Below, in pieces: positions 35,784-43,692 of a stretch of 58,749 nt of DNA. Made by a program: the position numbers and the translations under genes. A model generated the notes under the pieces. That model saw only the letters and a program-made list of their open reading frames with translations. It was not told the DNA's origin and did not search any database. The DNA is from Cryobacterium frigoriphilum (lineage in GTDB: Bacteria; Actinomycetota; Actinomycetes; Actinomycetales; Microbacteriaceae). Numbering within the stretch: position 1 is the stretch's first letter; every line of letters starts with the position of its first letter. The DNA lies in contig NZ_SOHE01000040.1 in the NCBI RefSeq assembly GCF_004403305.1, forward strand, positions 10,679 through 69,427, in the 5' to 3' direction.

Positions 35784-36755
35784 ATGACTGTTCTTGTGAC
35801 CGGCGGCGCCGGCTATATCGGATCCCACGTCGTCAACCTGCTTCTGGATCGCGGCGACAGCGTGGTGATCGTCGACGATCTGGTCACCGGAGTTCAGGAA
35901 CGCGTCGCCGGCGTTCCGCTCACGCAGATCGACATGTCCGTCTCTGAGGCACCCGACGTACTCGAAAAGATTATGCGGGACAACGACGTCGACGCGGTCA
36001 TTCACTTCGCCGGACGTAAACAGGTTGCCGAGTCCGTGGCCCGCCCGGCCTGGTACTACCAGCAGAATGTCGGTTCGCTCGCGAACCTGCTGCTCGCGAT
36101 GGAGAGCGCTGCGGTCAAGCGGCTGGTCTTCTCATCCTCTGCCGCCGTGTACGGCTCCTCCGAGGGCGCCAGCCTGCAGGAAGACACACCGCCCCGACCG
36201 ATCAACCCCTACGGCGAGTCCAAGCTCATCGGTGAATGGCTGGTCGCCGATGCTGTGACGTCCTTCGGGCTGCGAGCGTCCAGCCTGCGCTACTTCAACG
36301 TTGCCGGGGCCGGTCGGCCGGAACTCGGCGACACCGCCGTGCTGAATCTGGTCCCGATGGTTCTGGAACGCCTCGATCGGGGGCTCTCGCCGCTGATCTT
36401 TGGCGCGGACTACGACACGGATGATGGAACCTGCGTGCGGGACTACATCCATGTGCTTGACCTGGCCGATGCCCACCTCTCGACACTCGACAGCCTGACC
36501 GAAGGTGATCCCCGTCACGACGTGTTCAACGTGGGCACCGGAATCGGATCTTCCGTGCGAGCCATGGTCGACGAAATCGTGCGAGTCTCGGGTTCCGAGG
36601 CCCTGCCGGAAGTTCTGGGTCGACGACCCGGTGACCCGGCGACCGTCGTCGCCGACCCCCGCCTCATCTTCGACACGGTGGGCTGGACGGCCACACGTGG
36701 CCTGACCGAGATCGTGCAATCGGCCTGGGACTCCCACCTCTTTCTCACCAGGTGA
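35784..36755 (+). CDS. galE: UDP-glucose 4-epimerase
   Basis: A 323-aa short-chain dehydrogenase/epimerase. MTVLVTGGAGYIGSHVVNLL binds NAD; FSSSAAVYGSS holds the catalytic Ser, and NPYGESKLIGEWL the YxxxK pair. RYFNVAGAG and the DGTCVRDYIHVLDLADAH block are GalE hallmarks. It supplies UDP-galactose, the substrate for Glf. GACGGG lies just upstream of the ATG, after the 18-bp repeats. A GC hairpin with T-run follows. It is one of two galE genes here; this copy has fewer identical blocks with the 45981 gene than expected of a recent duplication. Confidence 0.93.
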   Translation: MTVLVTGGAGYIGSHVVNLLLDRGDSVVIVDDLVTGVQERVAGVPLTQIDMSVSEAPDVLEKIMRDNDVDAVIHFAGRKQVAESVARPAWYYQQNVGSLANLLLAMESAAVKRLVFSSSAAVYGSSEGASLQEDTPPRPINPYGESKLIGEWLVADAVTSFGLRASSLRYFNVAGAGRPELGDTAVLNLVPMVLERLDRGLSPLIFGADYDTDDGTCVRDYIHVLDLADAHLSTLDSLTEGDPRHDVFNVGTGIGSSVRAMVDEIVRVSGSEALPEVLGRRPGDPATVVADPRLIFDTVGWTATRGLTEIVQSAWDSHLFLTR

Positions 36756-36761
36756 GCTTCG

Positions 36762-36787
36762 GCCCGCGCGATACGCGGGCGGCTTTT
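36762..36787 (+). terminator. Rho-independent terminator of galE
   Basis: GCCCGCG (36762-36768), loop CGATA, CGCGGGC (36774-36780), then GGCTTTT. The stem starts 7 nt after the galE stop. Confidence 0.8.
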
Positions 36788-36819
36788 CGCAGTGAGGTGT
36801 GAAACCGAAACGGCTGGCG

Positions 36820-38118
36820 TCAGGGCTTCTCGGGCTTACGCGCGAGGGCGCTGCGCCAGCTGAGACCCTGCGCGGCGCGCACGGAGCAGACCAGCAGCAG
36901 AAACCAGCCGTACTCGACGAGCACGGTGCTCTCGGCGAGCGACGTGACGATCAACACGACGAGCACGAGCGCCGGCCAGACGTAGACGAGTGAGCGCTTG
37001 TTGCTCGCCAGGATCCAGGCGCGCACGAAGGCGATGCCGACGAGCGCGACGAAGGCGACCGCGCCGACGAGACCGACCTGAAAGTACACGTCGAGGTAGG
37101 CGTTGAGGCCGGAGGAATAGTCGCGGCCGGTCGTGAACTCCAGCCAGCCGTACGGTGTCGAGCTCGGCCAGATTCCGGTGAAGCCCCATCCTTCGAGCGG
37201 ATGCAGCGGCATCAGCCGAATCATTTCGTCCCACAGCGAGAGCCTCACGTTGAGTTCCGCACCGGCATTCAGCAGGCCGAAGACCTGCTCGCGGGTCGCC
37301 CAGAGCGTGAGTACGGTGACGAGGGTCGCCGCGCCCAGGCCGAGTTGCAGCATCCATCGCCCGCCAACCGGGGCGCACCGCAGCGCATAGAGGGCCACGG
37401 CGGCCACGGCGATGCAGAGCGCCACGATGAAAATCACCGGAGACCGGGTGAGGATGAGGCAGATGCCGGCCAGCCAGACCGAGCCGATGCCGAGTGAACG
37501 CGGAACGGAGCGCGACTTCCATTCCACGACGAAGGTGATGACGGCGATCAGCGCGATCAGTCCGAGCGCGTTGCGGGTGCCGAAGACGCCCTGGATGGGC
37601 CCCAGAAAGGCGATATTGCCCGCGATACCGAGGAACACGATCGGCAGGTCGAGCAGCAGCGACAGGACTTCGAGGGCAATGGATGCCCCGAGCAGCACCC
37701 GCAGCACGTCGCCGAGCGCACGCACAATCTGGATCGAATCCCGCACCAGAGCGACGTAGATCGCGAGAAACCCGAACGCCACCTGATAGCCCGTGCCGCG
37801 CAGGGTCGCGAGGGTGTATTCGCTCCAGACCAGCGAGAGCAGGCACCAGCCCGTGAACACGAGAATCGAGATCGGCAGTACGCCGTGCCATTCAAGGGTG
37901 TCGCGGCGCGCCCAGAGCGACAGGGCCGCGAGAAGCACCAGCCCGACGAGAATACCGATCAGTCCGGGCCAGCCCATGGTGCTGCGCAGCAGGTGCGTCG
38001 AAAAGGTCGCGCCGATGATCGCGAGGGTGAGCGACGCCGTGAACCGGGGCGCGCCGAAGAAGCGGGTCAGCGCCTCGGTCAGCGCCCGGCGGTCGGGGCC
38101 GTTCGGTGTGTTGCTCAT
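36820..38118 (-). CDS. O-antigen polymerase/ligase family membrane protein (Wzy/WaaL-like)
   Basis: A 432-aa protein with about 11 hydrophobic segments and the large extracytoplasmic loop of O-antigen ligase-type proteins. The loop contains GWGFTGIWPSS and SSGLNAYLDVYFQVGLVG, which align with GWGWVSYWNPF and QAHNAWLDVWLQLGIVG of the gene directly upstream. The conserved His before Asn is replaced by Leu here, so catalysis may differ. The ATG at 38118 lies 25 nt after the upstream stop, with a TAGTTT box 9 nt before it, so it may also have its own promoter. Confidence 0.82.
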   Translation of the reverse strand: MSNTPNGPDRRALTEALTRFFGAPRFTASLTLAIIGATFSTHLLRSTMGWPGLIGILVGLVLLAALSLWARRDTLEWHGVLPISILVFTGWCLLSLVWSEYTLATLRGTGYQVAFGFLAIYVALVRDSIQIVRALGDVLRVLLGASIALEVLSLLLDLPIVFLGIAGNIAFLGPIQGVFGTRNALGLIALIAVITFVVEWKSRSVPRSLGIGSVWLAGICLILTRSPVIFIVALCIAVAAVALYALRCAPVGGRWMLQLGLGAATLVTVLTLWATREQVFGLLNAGAELNVRLSLWDEMIRLMPLHPLEGWGFTGIWPSSTPYGWLEFTTGRDYSSGLNAYLDVYFQVGLVGAVAFVALVGIAFVRAWILASNKRSLVYVWPALVLVVLIVTSLAESTVLVEYGWFLLLVCSVRAAQGLSWRSALARKPEKP

Positions 38119-38142
38119 GGAAGTACCAAACTACCAATCCGG

Positions 38143-39447
38143 TCAGGGCATCTTCGTTGGAGCGCCCTGATGACGCTTGGTCATCACGGCCATCACGACG
38201 AGCAGCACCCAGCCGTATTCGACCAGCAGTCGGCTCTCCGCCACGCTCTGCGCGAGCAGCGCGGCCGTCACGAGCAGCGGCAGCAGAGCGGATGCCGCAT
38301 ACGGCGTCGTGTCGGCGACGCCGAGTCGCGGGCGGTCCACCGCGAGAAACCAGGCCCGCCACAGGGTGGAGAGCGCGAGCAGCCCGAACACGATGACGCC
38401 GACGATGCCGAGCTGCAGCCACACATCGAGCCAGGCATTGTGTGCCTGCAGGTAGACGACGCCCTTGCGCTCGGCGAGATTGGCGAACGGTTCGACGAAC
38501 GGGTTCCAGTAGCTGACCCAGCCCCAGCCGATCACCGGTCGCTCACTGGCGAGGTCGATCACGCTGTTCCAGATGTCGAAGCGGCCGGTGAGGTCCTCGC
38601 TCTTGCCGAACAGGCCGAGCAGCGGGCCGCTGAAGAACAGTAGGGCGCTGACCGAGGCCACGAGCAGGGCCGCGGCGGTCGCGTAGATGGGGCGGCGGTG
38701 CTGCGGATGCGCGCGGCGCGTCCACAGGGCGAAGCCGAGCACCACGAGCACCACGAGGGTCGCGAGCGTGATCGTGGCGGAGCGGGTGAGCCCGAGCATC
38801 ACCACCGCGAAGGTAAGCCAGGCCACGCCCCAGCCGCGCCGTACTGTCTTCGCGGCGAGCTGGAGGCCGAAGACGATGACCGCGAGCAGGGCGACGAAAC
38901 CGAGCAGGTTGCGGCTGGCCACGATGCCCTCGATCGGGCCGCCCGTAAGCAGCAGCGCACGGGACCAGTAGAAGGCCTGCGGAATCTTCTCGTCGCCGTA
39001 GTCGACGAAGAACGGCAGCACCGGCGCCTGAATCACGGCGGCGACGAACAGCTCGAAGACGATTGACAGGCCGAGCACCCAGCGCAGCGCTGACGACAGG
39101 GTGCGCAGCAGCTCGGCCCAGGTCAGGGTCAGGGCGAGAAACACCGCGGCGATGGTGGTGATCCACTGCAGGGTCACGCCGAGCGCGGCGGCTGCCGGGT
39201 AGGCCGACCAGGCGATCGACAGGGTCGCGAGCAGCATGAACGCCACGAGGGTCTTCGGAAAGCGGCGCCAGTTCAGCGCGGGTTTCTGCGTCACGAGCAG
39301 CGTGATGCTGCCGACAACGACGATGGCGGCGATCAGACCGAAACCCCACCAGCCGCCGACACTGCGCCAGAACTGTCCGGCGAGAACGCTGAACAGCACA
39401 AACGTCGAAAACATGCGGACGACGAAGCGACTCTGAACGGCGGGCAT
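38143..39447 (-). CDS. O-antigen polymerase/ligase family membrane protein
   Basis: A 434-aa protein with about 11-12 hydrophobic segments, beginning MPAVQSRFVVRMFSTFVLFS. The large periplasm-side loop has GRFDIWNSVIDLASERPVIG, WGWVSYWNPF and the AHNAWLDVWLQ block with the His conserved in Wzy/WaaL proteins. It would polymerise lipid-linked repeat units delivered by one of the flippases, or ligate a chain to a wall anchor. The ATG at 39447 follows a leaderless-type TAACCT by 7 nt. It is first in a two-gene operon with its diverged paralogue. Confidence 0.85.
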   Translation of the reverse strand: MPAVQSRFVVRMFSTFVLFSVLAGQFWRSVGGWWGFGLIAAIVVVGSITLLVTQKPALNWRRFPKTLVAFMLLATLSIAWSAYPAAAALGVTLQWITTIAAVFLALTLTWAELLRTLSSALRWVLGLSIVFELFVAAVIQAPVLPFFVDYGDEKIPQAFYWSRALLLTGGPIEGIVASRNLLGFVALLAVIVFGLQLAAKTVRRGWGVAWLTFAVVMLGLTRSATITLATLVVLVVLGFALWTRRAHPQHRRPIYATAAALLVASVSALLFFSGPLLGLFGKSEDLTGRFDIWNSVIDLASERPVIGWGWVSYWNPFVEPFANLAERKGVVYLQAHNAWLDVWLQLGIVGVIVFGLLALSTLWRAWFLAVDRPRLGVADTTPYAASALLPLLVTAALLAQSVAESRLLVEYGWVLLVVMAVMTKRHQGAPTKMP

Positions 39448-39454
39448 GGTTCCT

Positions 39455-39460
39455 AGGTTA
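39455..39460 (-). promoter_or_regulatory. -10 element for leaderless polymerase transcript
   Basis: TAACCT on the minus strand is followed by 7 nt and the ATG at 39447. Confidence 0.55.
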
Positions 39461-39494
39461 CCGGCGCGAGGGCCGCCAGCCGCGCCGCCCGCGC

Positions 39495-39690
39495 GGGGGT
39501 CGCATCCGCTCACGTCGCGTGGCTGCGGTGAGTGGTCGCACAACGCCCCATGGCTCGCGCGAGTGGTCGCAAATGGCCCCATGGATCGACTTCATGGGGC
39601 GATCTGCGCCCACTCGCGAGCGCGCCCCTCGCCCCATGGGGCGATCTGCGCCCACTCGCGCGCGACGTGTCAGAGATGGCCCTGTGGGCT
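39495..39690. repeat. Island of 25-nt type-k half-units forming inverted pairs
   Basis: The unit reads ATGGGGC, GATCTGCGCC, CACTCGCG. Inverted copies lie near 39533-39552 and at 39558-39582, forward copies at 39594-39618 and 39636-39660, and a decayed inverted copy at 39664-39682. The copies at 39558-39582 and 39594-39618 pair over 22 of 25 positions around an 11-nt loop (GGATCGACTTC). A degraded forward unit may begin near 39496. It separates the polymerase gene start from the end of the SRPBCC gene. Confidence 0.8.
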
Positions 39691-39701
39691 CGGGCTGCGG
39701 G

Positions 39702-40142
39702 TCAGGCGCCGCCCTCGGCGAGAAAGCCGAGGCGTCGCAGCGTTTCGGTGTTGCGCACGTGCAGGCCCACATCCGCGATCGGCGTCGGAATGAGGCGCGC
39801 GGGGCCGGCGACGGCGTGCTCGGTGAGGCGCACGAGGCATCCGTGGCCGCCTTCTCGTTCACGCACGTCGATCGCCACGTGCGCCTCGCCGATCGGCCAG
39901 CCGCGGGCGGTGAAGAGGGCGTGGCGCGGGGGATCCCACTCGAGCACCGAGGTGGTGTCGTCGAGCAGGGCCGGCCAGACGCCGACCGAGTGGTGGATGG
40001 CGCTGCCCGGCGACGGCCACGCGTCATCGACGGCCCGCATGCGGCTCGCGCCGACGACCCAGGTCGGGTAGAGCCAGCCGTCGGCGAGCACCTCGAAGAC
40101 GCGCTCGGGCGGGCAGGAGAAGAAGGCGTGGTTCACGGCCAT
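39702..40142 (-). CDS. SRPBCC (START-like) family protein
   Basis: A 146-aa protein that begins MAVNHAFFSCPPERVFEVLA, the usual first strand and helix of polyketide-cyclase/SRPBCC proteins, with DGWLYPTWVVGASRMRAVD and TSVLEWDPPRHALF as later strands. Such proteins bind hydrophobic ligands; no catalytic residues can be assigned. It lies 68 nt downstream of the CrtI-like oxidoreductase gene on the same strand, a frequent neighbour pairing, and is probably cotranscribed with it. Confidence 0.8.
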   Translation of the reverse strand: MAVNHAFFSCPPERVFEVLADGWLYPTWVVGASRMRAVDDAWPSPGSAIHHSVGVWPALLDDTTSVLEWDPPRHALFTARGWPIGEAHVAIDVREREGGHGCLVRLTEHAVAGPARLIPTPIADVGLHVRNTETLRRLGFLAEGGA

Positions 40143-40210
40143 GGCGGGTCTTTCGGTTCGGGGTGGGCGTGCGGGTCGGAGTAGGGCGGGTCTCTGCGGG
40201 GCGGCGTCGG

Positions 40211-41719
40211 TCAGGTGAGCCGGGGCAGCCGCGTCGGCGACAGGTCGGGCGGCTCGGCGAGGCCGTACTCGTGCTGCAGGGCGCTGAGCGCGGCCCGAAA
40301 TCCGGGAAGGCCGTGCACGCCAGGGCCCGGCGGCGTCGACGAACTGCACAGGTAAACGCCCGGCAGCGGGGTTCGCCAGGGATCGGGCGACAGAACCGGG
40401 CGACGGATGAGCTGGCCCACCGTGATCTCGCCGGCCGCGAGATCTCCGCCGACCAGGTTGGGGTTGAGGCGCTGCAGCTCGGCGGCGGTGCGACTGTTCG
40501 AGCCGAGGATGGTGTCTCGAAATCCCGGCGCGTAGCGCTCGATCTGCCGGGTGACGATCTCGGTCTGGTCGCGGGTGCTGCCGCTCGGCACGTGCGTGTA
40601 CGCCCACAGGGTGTGGCGGCCGTGCGGTGCCCTGGTCGGGTCGAACAGGCTCGGCTGCGAGACGAGCACGTAGGGGAAATCGGCGTGCCGGCCGCGGGCG
40701 ACCGCGTTCTCGGCCCGCACGAGCTCGGCGCGGGTGCCGCCAAGGTGCAGCGTGGCCGTCTGAGCGAGGTGTGGGTTGGCCCACGGCACCGGCTCGCTCA
40801 GGGCGAAGTCGACCTTCGCCGCCGCGTTGCCGTAGCGAAAAGCGGCGAGCGAGCGGGCGTATCCGTCGGGCAGGGCGTCGCCGGCGAGGGCGAGCAGGGC
40901 CCGCGGGGTCACGTCGAGCAGCACGATGCGGGCCTTCGGCAGGTCGCGCAGGTCGTCGATGCGGGTGTTCGTCACGATCTCGCCGCCGTGCGCCAGCAGG
41001 TCGTCGGCGAGGGCCTGAATGATGGCGCCGCTGCCGCCGACCGGAATCGGCCAGCCCCCGGCATGCCCGTGCACCGCGAGCGTGAGACCTGCCCCGGCCG
41101 TGGCGAGGCTCGGCAGCGGGCGGATCGAGTGCGCGATCACCCCGGTCAGCAGGGCCGGTGCGGCGACGCCTCGAAAGCGCAGGTTCCAGAAGGGGGAGCC
41201 CTGCTCGAGGGCGCGCAGGCCGAAGCGGGCCACGGTGAGCGGATGCCGTGGCACGCGCAGCAGGGTGTCCCCGGTGAATTCGGCCACGGCATCCGCTTCG
41301 CGAACGAGTGGGGCGAAGAAGCGGCGCCAGGCCGGGCCGTCACGGCCGAGGTCGTCGACGGTGCGCTCGAGGTCACGCCAGGCGAGCGCGGCGGCGCCGT
41401 GTTCGAGCGGATGCCCGTACGACAGCGGGGGCACCACCAGACTGATGCGCTCGGCCAGCCCGAAGCGGCGGAAGAACTCGCTCGCGACGGCCATCGGGTG
41501 CACGGCGGATCCCACGTCGTGATGAAAGCCGGGCAGGGTCAGCTCGGCGGTGGCCGCGCCGCCGCCGATGCGCGGGGCCTGCTCGTAGACCCGCACGCTG
41601 AGGCCCGCGCGGGCGAGGGTGACGGCGGCGGCAAGTCCGTTCGGGCCGGAACCGACGACGATCGCGTCGGGTGCACCGCCGGGGGTCGCGGGGGTCGCGG
41701 GTGTCGCGGAGGAAGCCAT
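40211..41719 (-). CDS. FAD-dependent oxidoreductase, phytoene-desaturase (CrtI/PYROXD2)-like
   Basis: A 502-aa flavoprotein. The dinucleotide fold is DAIVVGSGPNGLAAAVTLAR followed by YEQAPRIGGGAAT near residues 18-55. The C-terminal FAD block is PLPGVYLCSSSTPPGPGVHG. It is of the NAD(P)/FAD-dependent type usually annotated only as oxidoreductase; the substrate may be a lipid or isoprenoid. The first 15 residues are a low-complexity A-T-P stretch. It is leaderless: TAGGTT, 6 nt, ATG. No carotenoid synthesis partners are nearby, so I do not call it crtI. Confidence 0.88.
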   Translation of the reverse strand: MASSATPATPATPGGAPDAIVVGSGPNGLAAAVTLARAGLSVRVYEQAPRIGGGAATAELTLPGFHHDVGSAVHPMAVASEFFRRFGLAERISLVVPPLSYGHPLEHGAAALAWRDLERTVDDLGRDGPAWRRFFAPLVREADAVAEFTGDTLLRVPRHPLTVARFGLRALEQGSPFWNLRFRGVAAPALLTGVIAHSIRPLPSLATAGAGLTLAVHGHAGGWPIPVGGSGAIIQALADDLLAHGGEIVTNTRIDDLRDLPKARIVLLDVTPRALLALAGDALPDGYARSLAAFRYGNAAAKVDFALSEPVPWANPHLAQTATLHLGGTRAELVRAENAVARGRHADFPYVLVSQPSLFDPTRAPHGRHTLWAYTHVPSGSTRDQTEIVTRQIERYAPGFRDTILGSNSRTAAELQRLNPNLVGGDLAAGEITVGQLIRRPVLSPDPWRTPLPGVYLCSSSTPPGPGVHGLPGFRAALSALQHEYGLAEPPDLSPTRLPRLT

Positions 41720-41725
41720 GCGCCG

Positions 41726-41731
41726 AACCTA
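41726..41731 (-). promoter_or_regulatory. -10 element for leaderless oxidoreductase transcript
   Basis: TAGGTT on the minus strand ends 6 nt before the ATG at 41719. Confidence 0.6.
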
Positions 41732-41765
41732 CCCCGTTCCCTTGTACGAGAGTGAGAAGTTGTGG

Positions 41766-41796
41766 CGCTTCCCAAGCGTGTGAAGCGCTGGGAAGC
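41766..41796. promoter_or_regulatory. Nested dyad upstream of the oxidoreductase gene
   Basis: GCTTCCCA (41767-41774) and TGGGAAGC (41789-41796) are perfect complements. GCGCTTC (41766-41772) and GAAGCGC (41782-41788) form an alternative pairing within the same stretch. It lies 35-70 nt upstream of the -10, a position suited to an activator or repressor site. Confidence 0.4.
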
Positions 41797-41963
41797 ACGT
41801 GCTCACTCGCGCGCGGGTGGCGGCATCCGTTTGCTGCCCGGTATGGCAGGGGATGTCCAGGGGCGCGCCGACACGGGAGTCCACACGGGGGACGCCCCGG
41901 CTCACGAGGCAGCCCCACGGCCGGCGGCAGGAATTGCGGGACGGGTGAGGGGAGGCATCCTGA

Positions 41964-41999
41964 GGGTGTCGAACAGGGTGTCGAACAGGGTGTCGAACG
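41964..41999. repeat. 12-bp tandem repeat, three copies
   Basis: GGGTGTCGAACA repeats at 41964, 41976 and 41988, the last copy ending in G. It directly precedes the hairpin array that begins at 42005. No gene is seen between 41720 and 42301. Confidence 0.8.
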
Positions 42000-42004
42000 T
42001 GACC

Positions 42005-42201
42005 CATGGGGCCATTGTTGGCTTTTCGTCAGCGAGATGCCAACATCCGCCCCATGAGGCAGCTCATGGCTGCGCGAGAAGCCAAAAATAGCCCCTTGGA
42101 TCGACGTGAAGGGGCTATTTTTGGCGTCTCGCGTCGGCGAACACCTGCCCATGGGGCCATTGTTGGCTTCTCGTCAGCGAGATGCCAACATCCGCCCCAT
42201 G
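42005..42201. repeat. Three-hairpin array of 25-nt type-h half-units
   Basis: Hairpin 1 (42005-42056) and hairpin 3 (42150-42201) are 52-nt direct repeats differing at one base. Each has CATGGGGC/GCCCCATG outer arms, TGTTGGC/GCCAACA inner arms, a TTYTCG/CGAGA stem and a TCAG loop. Hairpin 2 (42073-42133) is built from the same unit in the opposite order. Its 25-nt arms (42073-42097 and 42109-42133) match at 24 positions around an 11-nt loop, GGATCGACGTG. The order of half-units is h, h', h', h, h, h'. Confidence 0.9.
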
Positions 42202-42235
42202 AAGCTCCGGGCACCGAGCGCGCCACCGTGAGAAA

Positions 42236-42276
42236 CCACGAAACGCCCCATATATCTATCCTCTGGGCGCTCGTGG
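42236..42276 (-). terminator. Hairpin after the acyl-CoA dehydrogenase gene
   Basis: On the minus strand CCACGA-g-CGCCC pairs with GGGCG-tt-TCGTGG around an AT-rich loop, followed by TTTCTC. It starts 26 nt after the stop codon. Confidence 0.5.
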
Positions 42277-42301
42277 CTACAGAGCGGATGCCCCACCCGC
42301 G

Positions 42302-43531
42302 CTACACGAAGGCGGCCTGGCCGGTGATCGTGCGGCCCACGATGAGGGTGTTCATCTCCTGGGTGCCCTCGTAGGAGTAGATCGCCTCGGCGTCGGCGAA
42401 GTGCCGGGCCACGTTGTACTCGAGCGTCACGCCGTTGCCGCCGAACAGTTCGCGGCACCAGGCCACCGTCTCCCGCATGCGGCTCGTCGTGTAGGCCTTC
42501 GTGAGTGCGGAGTGCTCGTCGCGCTGGGTGCCCTCGTCGAGCAGCTGCGACACCCGCACGACCATGCCGAGGCTCGCCGTGATGTTGCCGAGGCTCTTCA
42601 CGAGCAGGTCCTGCACGAGCTGGTGCCCGCCGATCGGCTTGCCGAACTGCTCGCGCGACTTCGCGTAGGCGACCGCGGCGTCGTAGGCGCCGATCGCGTT
42701 GCCGACGGCGGCCCACGACACCTCGGCGCGGGTCAGGCGCAGCACTCGGGCGGTGTCCTTGAACGAGTTGGCGTTCTGAAGGCGCATCCGCTCGGGCACG
42801 ACGACGTTCTCGAGCACGATGTCGGCGTTCTGCACGGCGCGCAGGCTGATCTTGCCCTCGATCTTCGTGGTCGTGAAGCCGGGGGTCCCCCTGGACACGA
42901 GAAAGCCCTTGACCTGGTTGTCGGCGGTGTCCTTGGCCCAGATGATGGTGATGTCAGAGAAGGTGGCGTTGCCGATCCAGCGCTTGGCGCCGTTCAGGGT
43001 CCAGGAGTCGCCGTCGCGGGTCGCGGTGGTGGTGAGGCCCTGCGCCGCGTCACTGCCGGAGAGCGGTTCGGTCAGCCCGAACGCGCCGATGACCTCGCCG
43101 GAGGCGATGCGCGGCAGCCACTCGGCGCGCTGCTCGGCGGAGCCGCAGACGCTGATCGTGCCCGCGGCGAGGCCGTTCTGCACGCCGACGAAGGTGGCGA
43201 CGGATGCATCCACTCGCGCCATCTCGAGCGCCACGAAACCGCGGAACACGGCCGAATTCTCAAACGGGCGAGTCTCTTCCCAGCCGAAGGAGTAGGCCCC
43301 GAGCGCGGCGAGCGGCTTCACGATCTGCATCGGAAACTCGGCGCGGTCCCAGCATCCGTTTGCGATGGGCCGCACGTCGGACTCGAGGTAGGCCCGCAGT
43401 GCGACGAGGGCGGCCTTCTCCGGCTCGGACAGCAGGTTCTCGTAGCCGAAGAAGTCGCTCGCGAGGGGCTTGAAAACGGCGAGCGGCTGCGGGTCGAGGG
43501 AATCATCAAGTGCCAGCAGGGGGTCGGTCAT
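42302..43531 (-). CDS. Acyl-CoA dehydrogenase, glutaryl-CoA dehydrogenase-like
   Basis: A 409-aa FAD enzyme. GAFGLTEPLSGSDAAQGL and WTLNGAKRWIGNATFSD are the flavin-site blocks, and AYAKSREQFGKPIGGHQLVQ the CoA-side helix. YSYEGTQEMNTLIVGRTITG near the C-terminus matches glutaryl-CoA dehydrogenases, with Glu388 as the likely catalytic base. The ATG at 43531 has GGAG 6 nt upstream (an ATG at 43543 is also in frame). A TAGGCT -10 (43618-43623, minus) lies about 85 nt upstream. Whether it decarboxylates its substrate is not readable. Confidence 0.9.
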   Translation of the reverse strand: MTDPLLALDDSLDPQPLAVFKPLASDFFGYENLLSEPEKAALVALRAYLESDVRPIANGCWDRAEFPMQIVKPLAALGAYSFGWEETRPFENSAVFRGFVALEMARVDASVATFVGVQNGLAAGTISVCGSAEQRAEWLPRIASGEVIGAFGLTEPLSGSDAAQGLTTTATRDGDSWTLNGAKRWIGNATFSDITIIWAKDTADNQVKGFLVSRGTPGFTTTKIEGKISLRAVQNADIVLENVVVPERMRLQNANSFKDTARVLRLTRAEVSWAAVGNAIGAYDAAVAYAKSREQFGKPIGGHQLVQDLLVKSLGNITASLGMVVRVSQLLDEGTQRDEHSALTKAYTTSRMRETVAWCRELFGGNGVTLEYNVARHFADAEAIYSYEGTQEMNTLIVGRTITGQAAFV

Positions 43532-43692
43532 GGTGTGCTCCATTGCAACGGGTGAACGCGGCGCACGGCCGCGTTCGGCGCCGGGCGTCGGGACCGGCGC
43601 CGGGTGACTCGAGCGTCAGCCTAGGCGAGCCGGCTGGGTGCGCCCGAAGTGGTTGGTAGTTTGGTCTAAACCGAGTGGGACTGGAGCAGGAC

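Noticed and set aside
40211..41719. Calling the oxidoreductase a phytoene desaturase (crtI)
   Set aside because: The fold matches, but no crtB, crtE or other carotenoid genes are nearby, and similar proteins act on many substrates.
42006..42374. Open frame across the hairpin array
   Set aside because: It starts inside a hairpin arm and runs antisense into the acyl-CoA dehydrogenase gene; no ribosome site and no recognisable domain.
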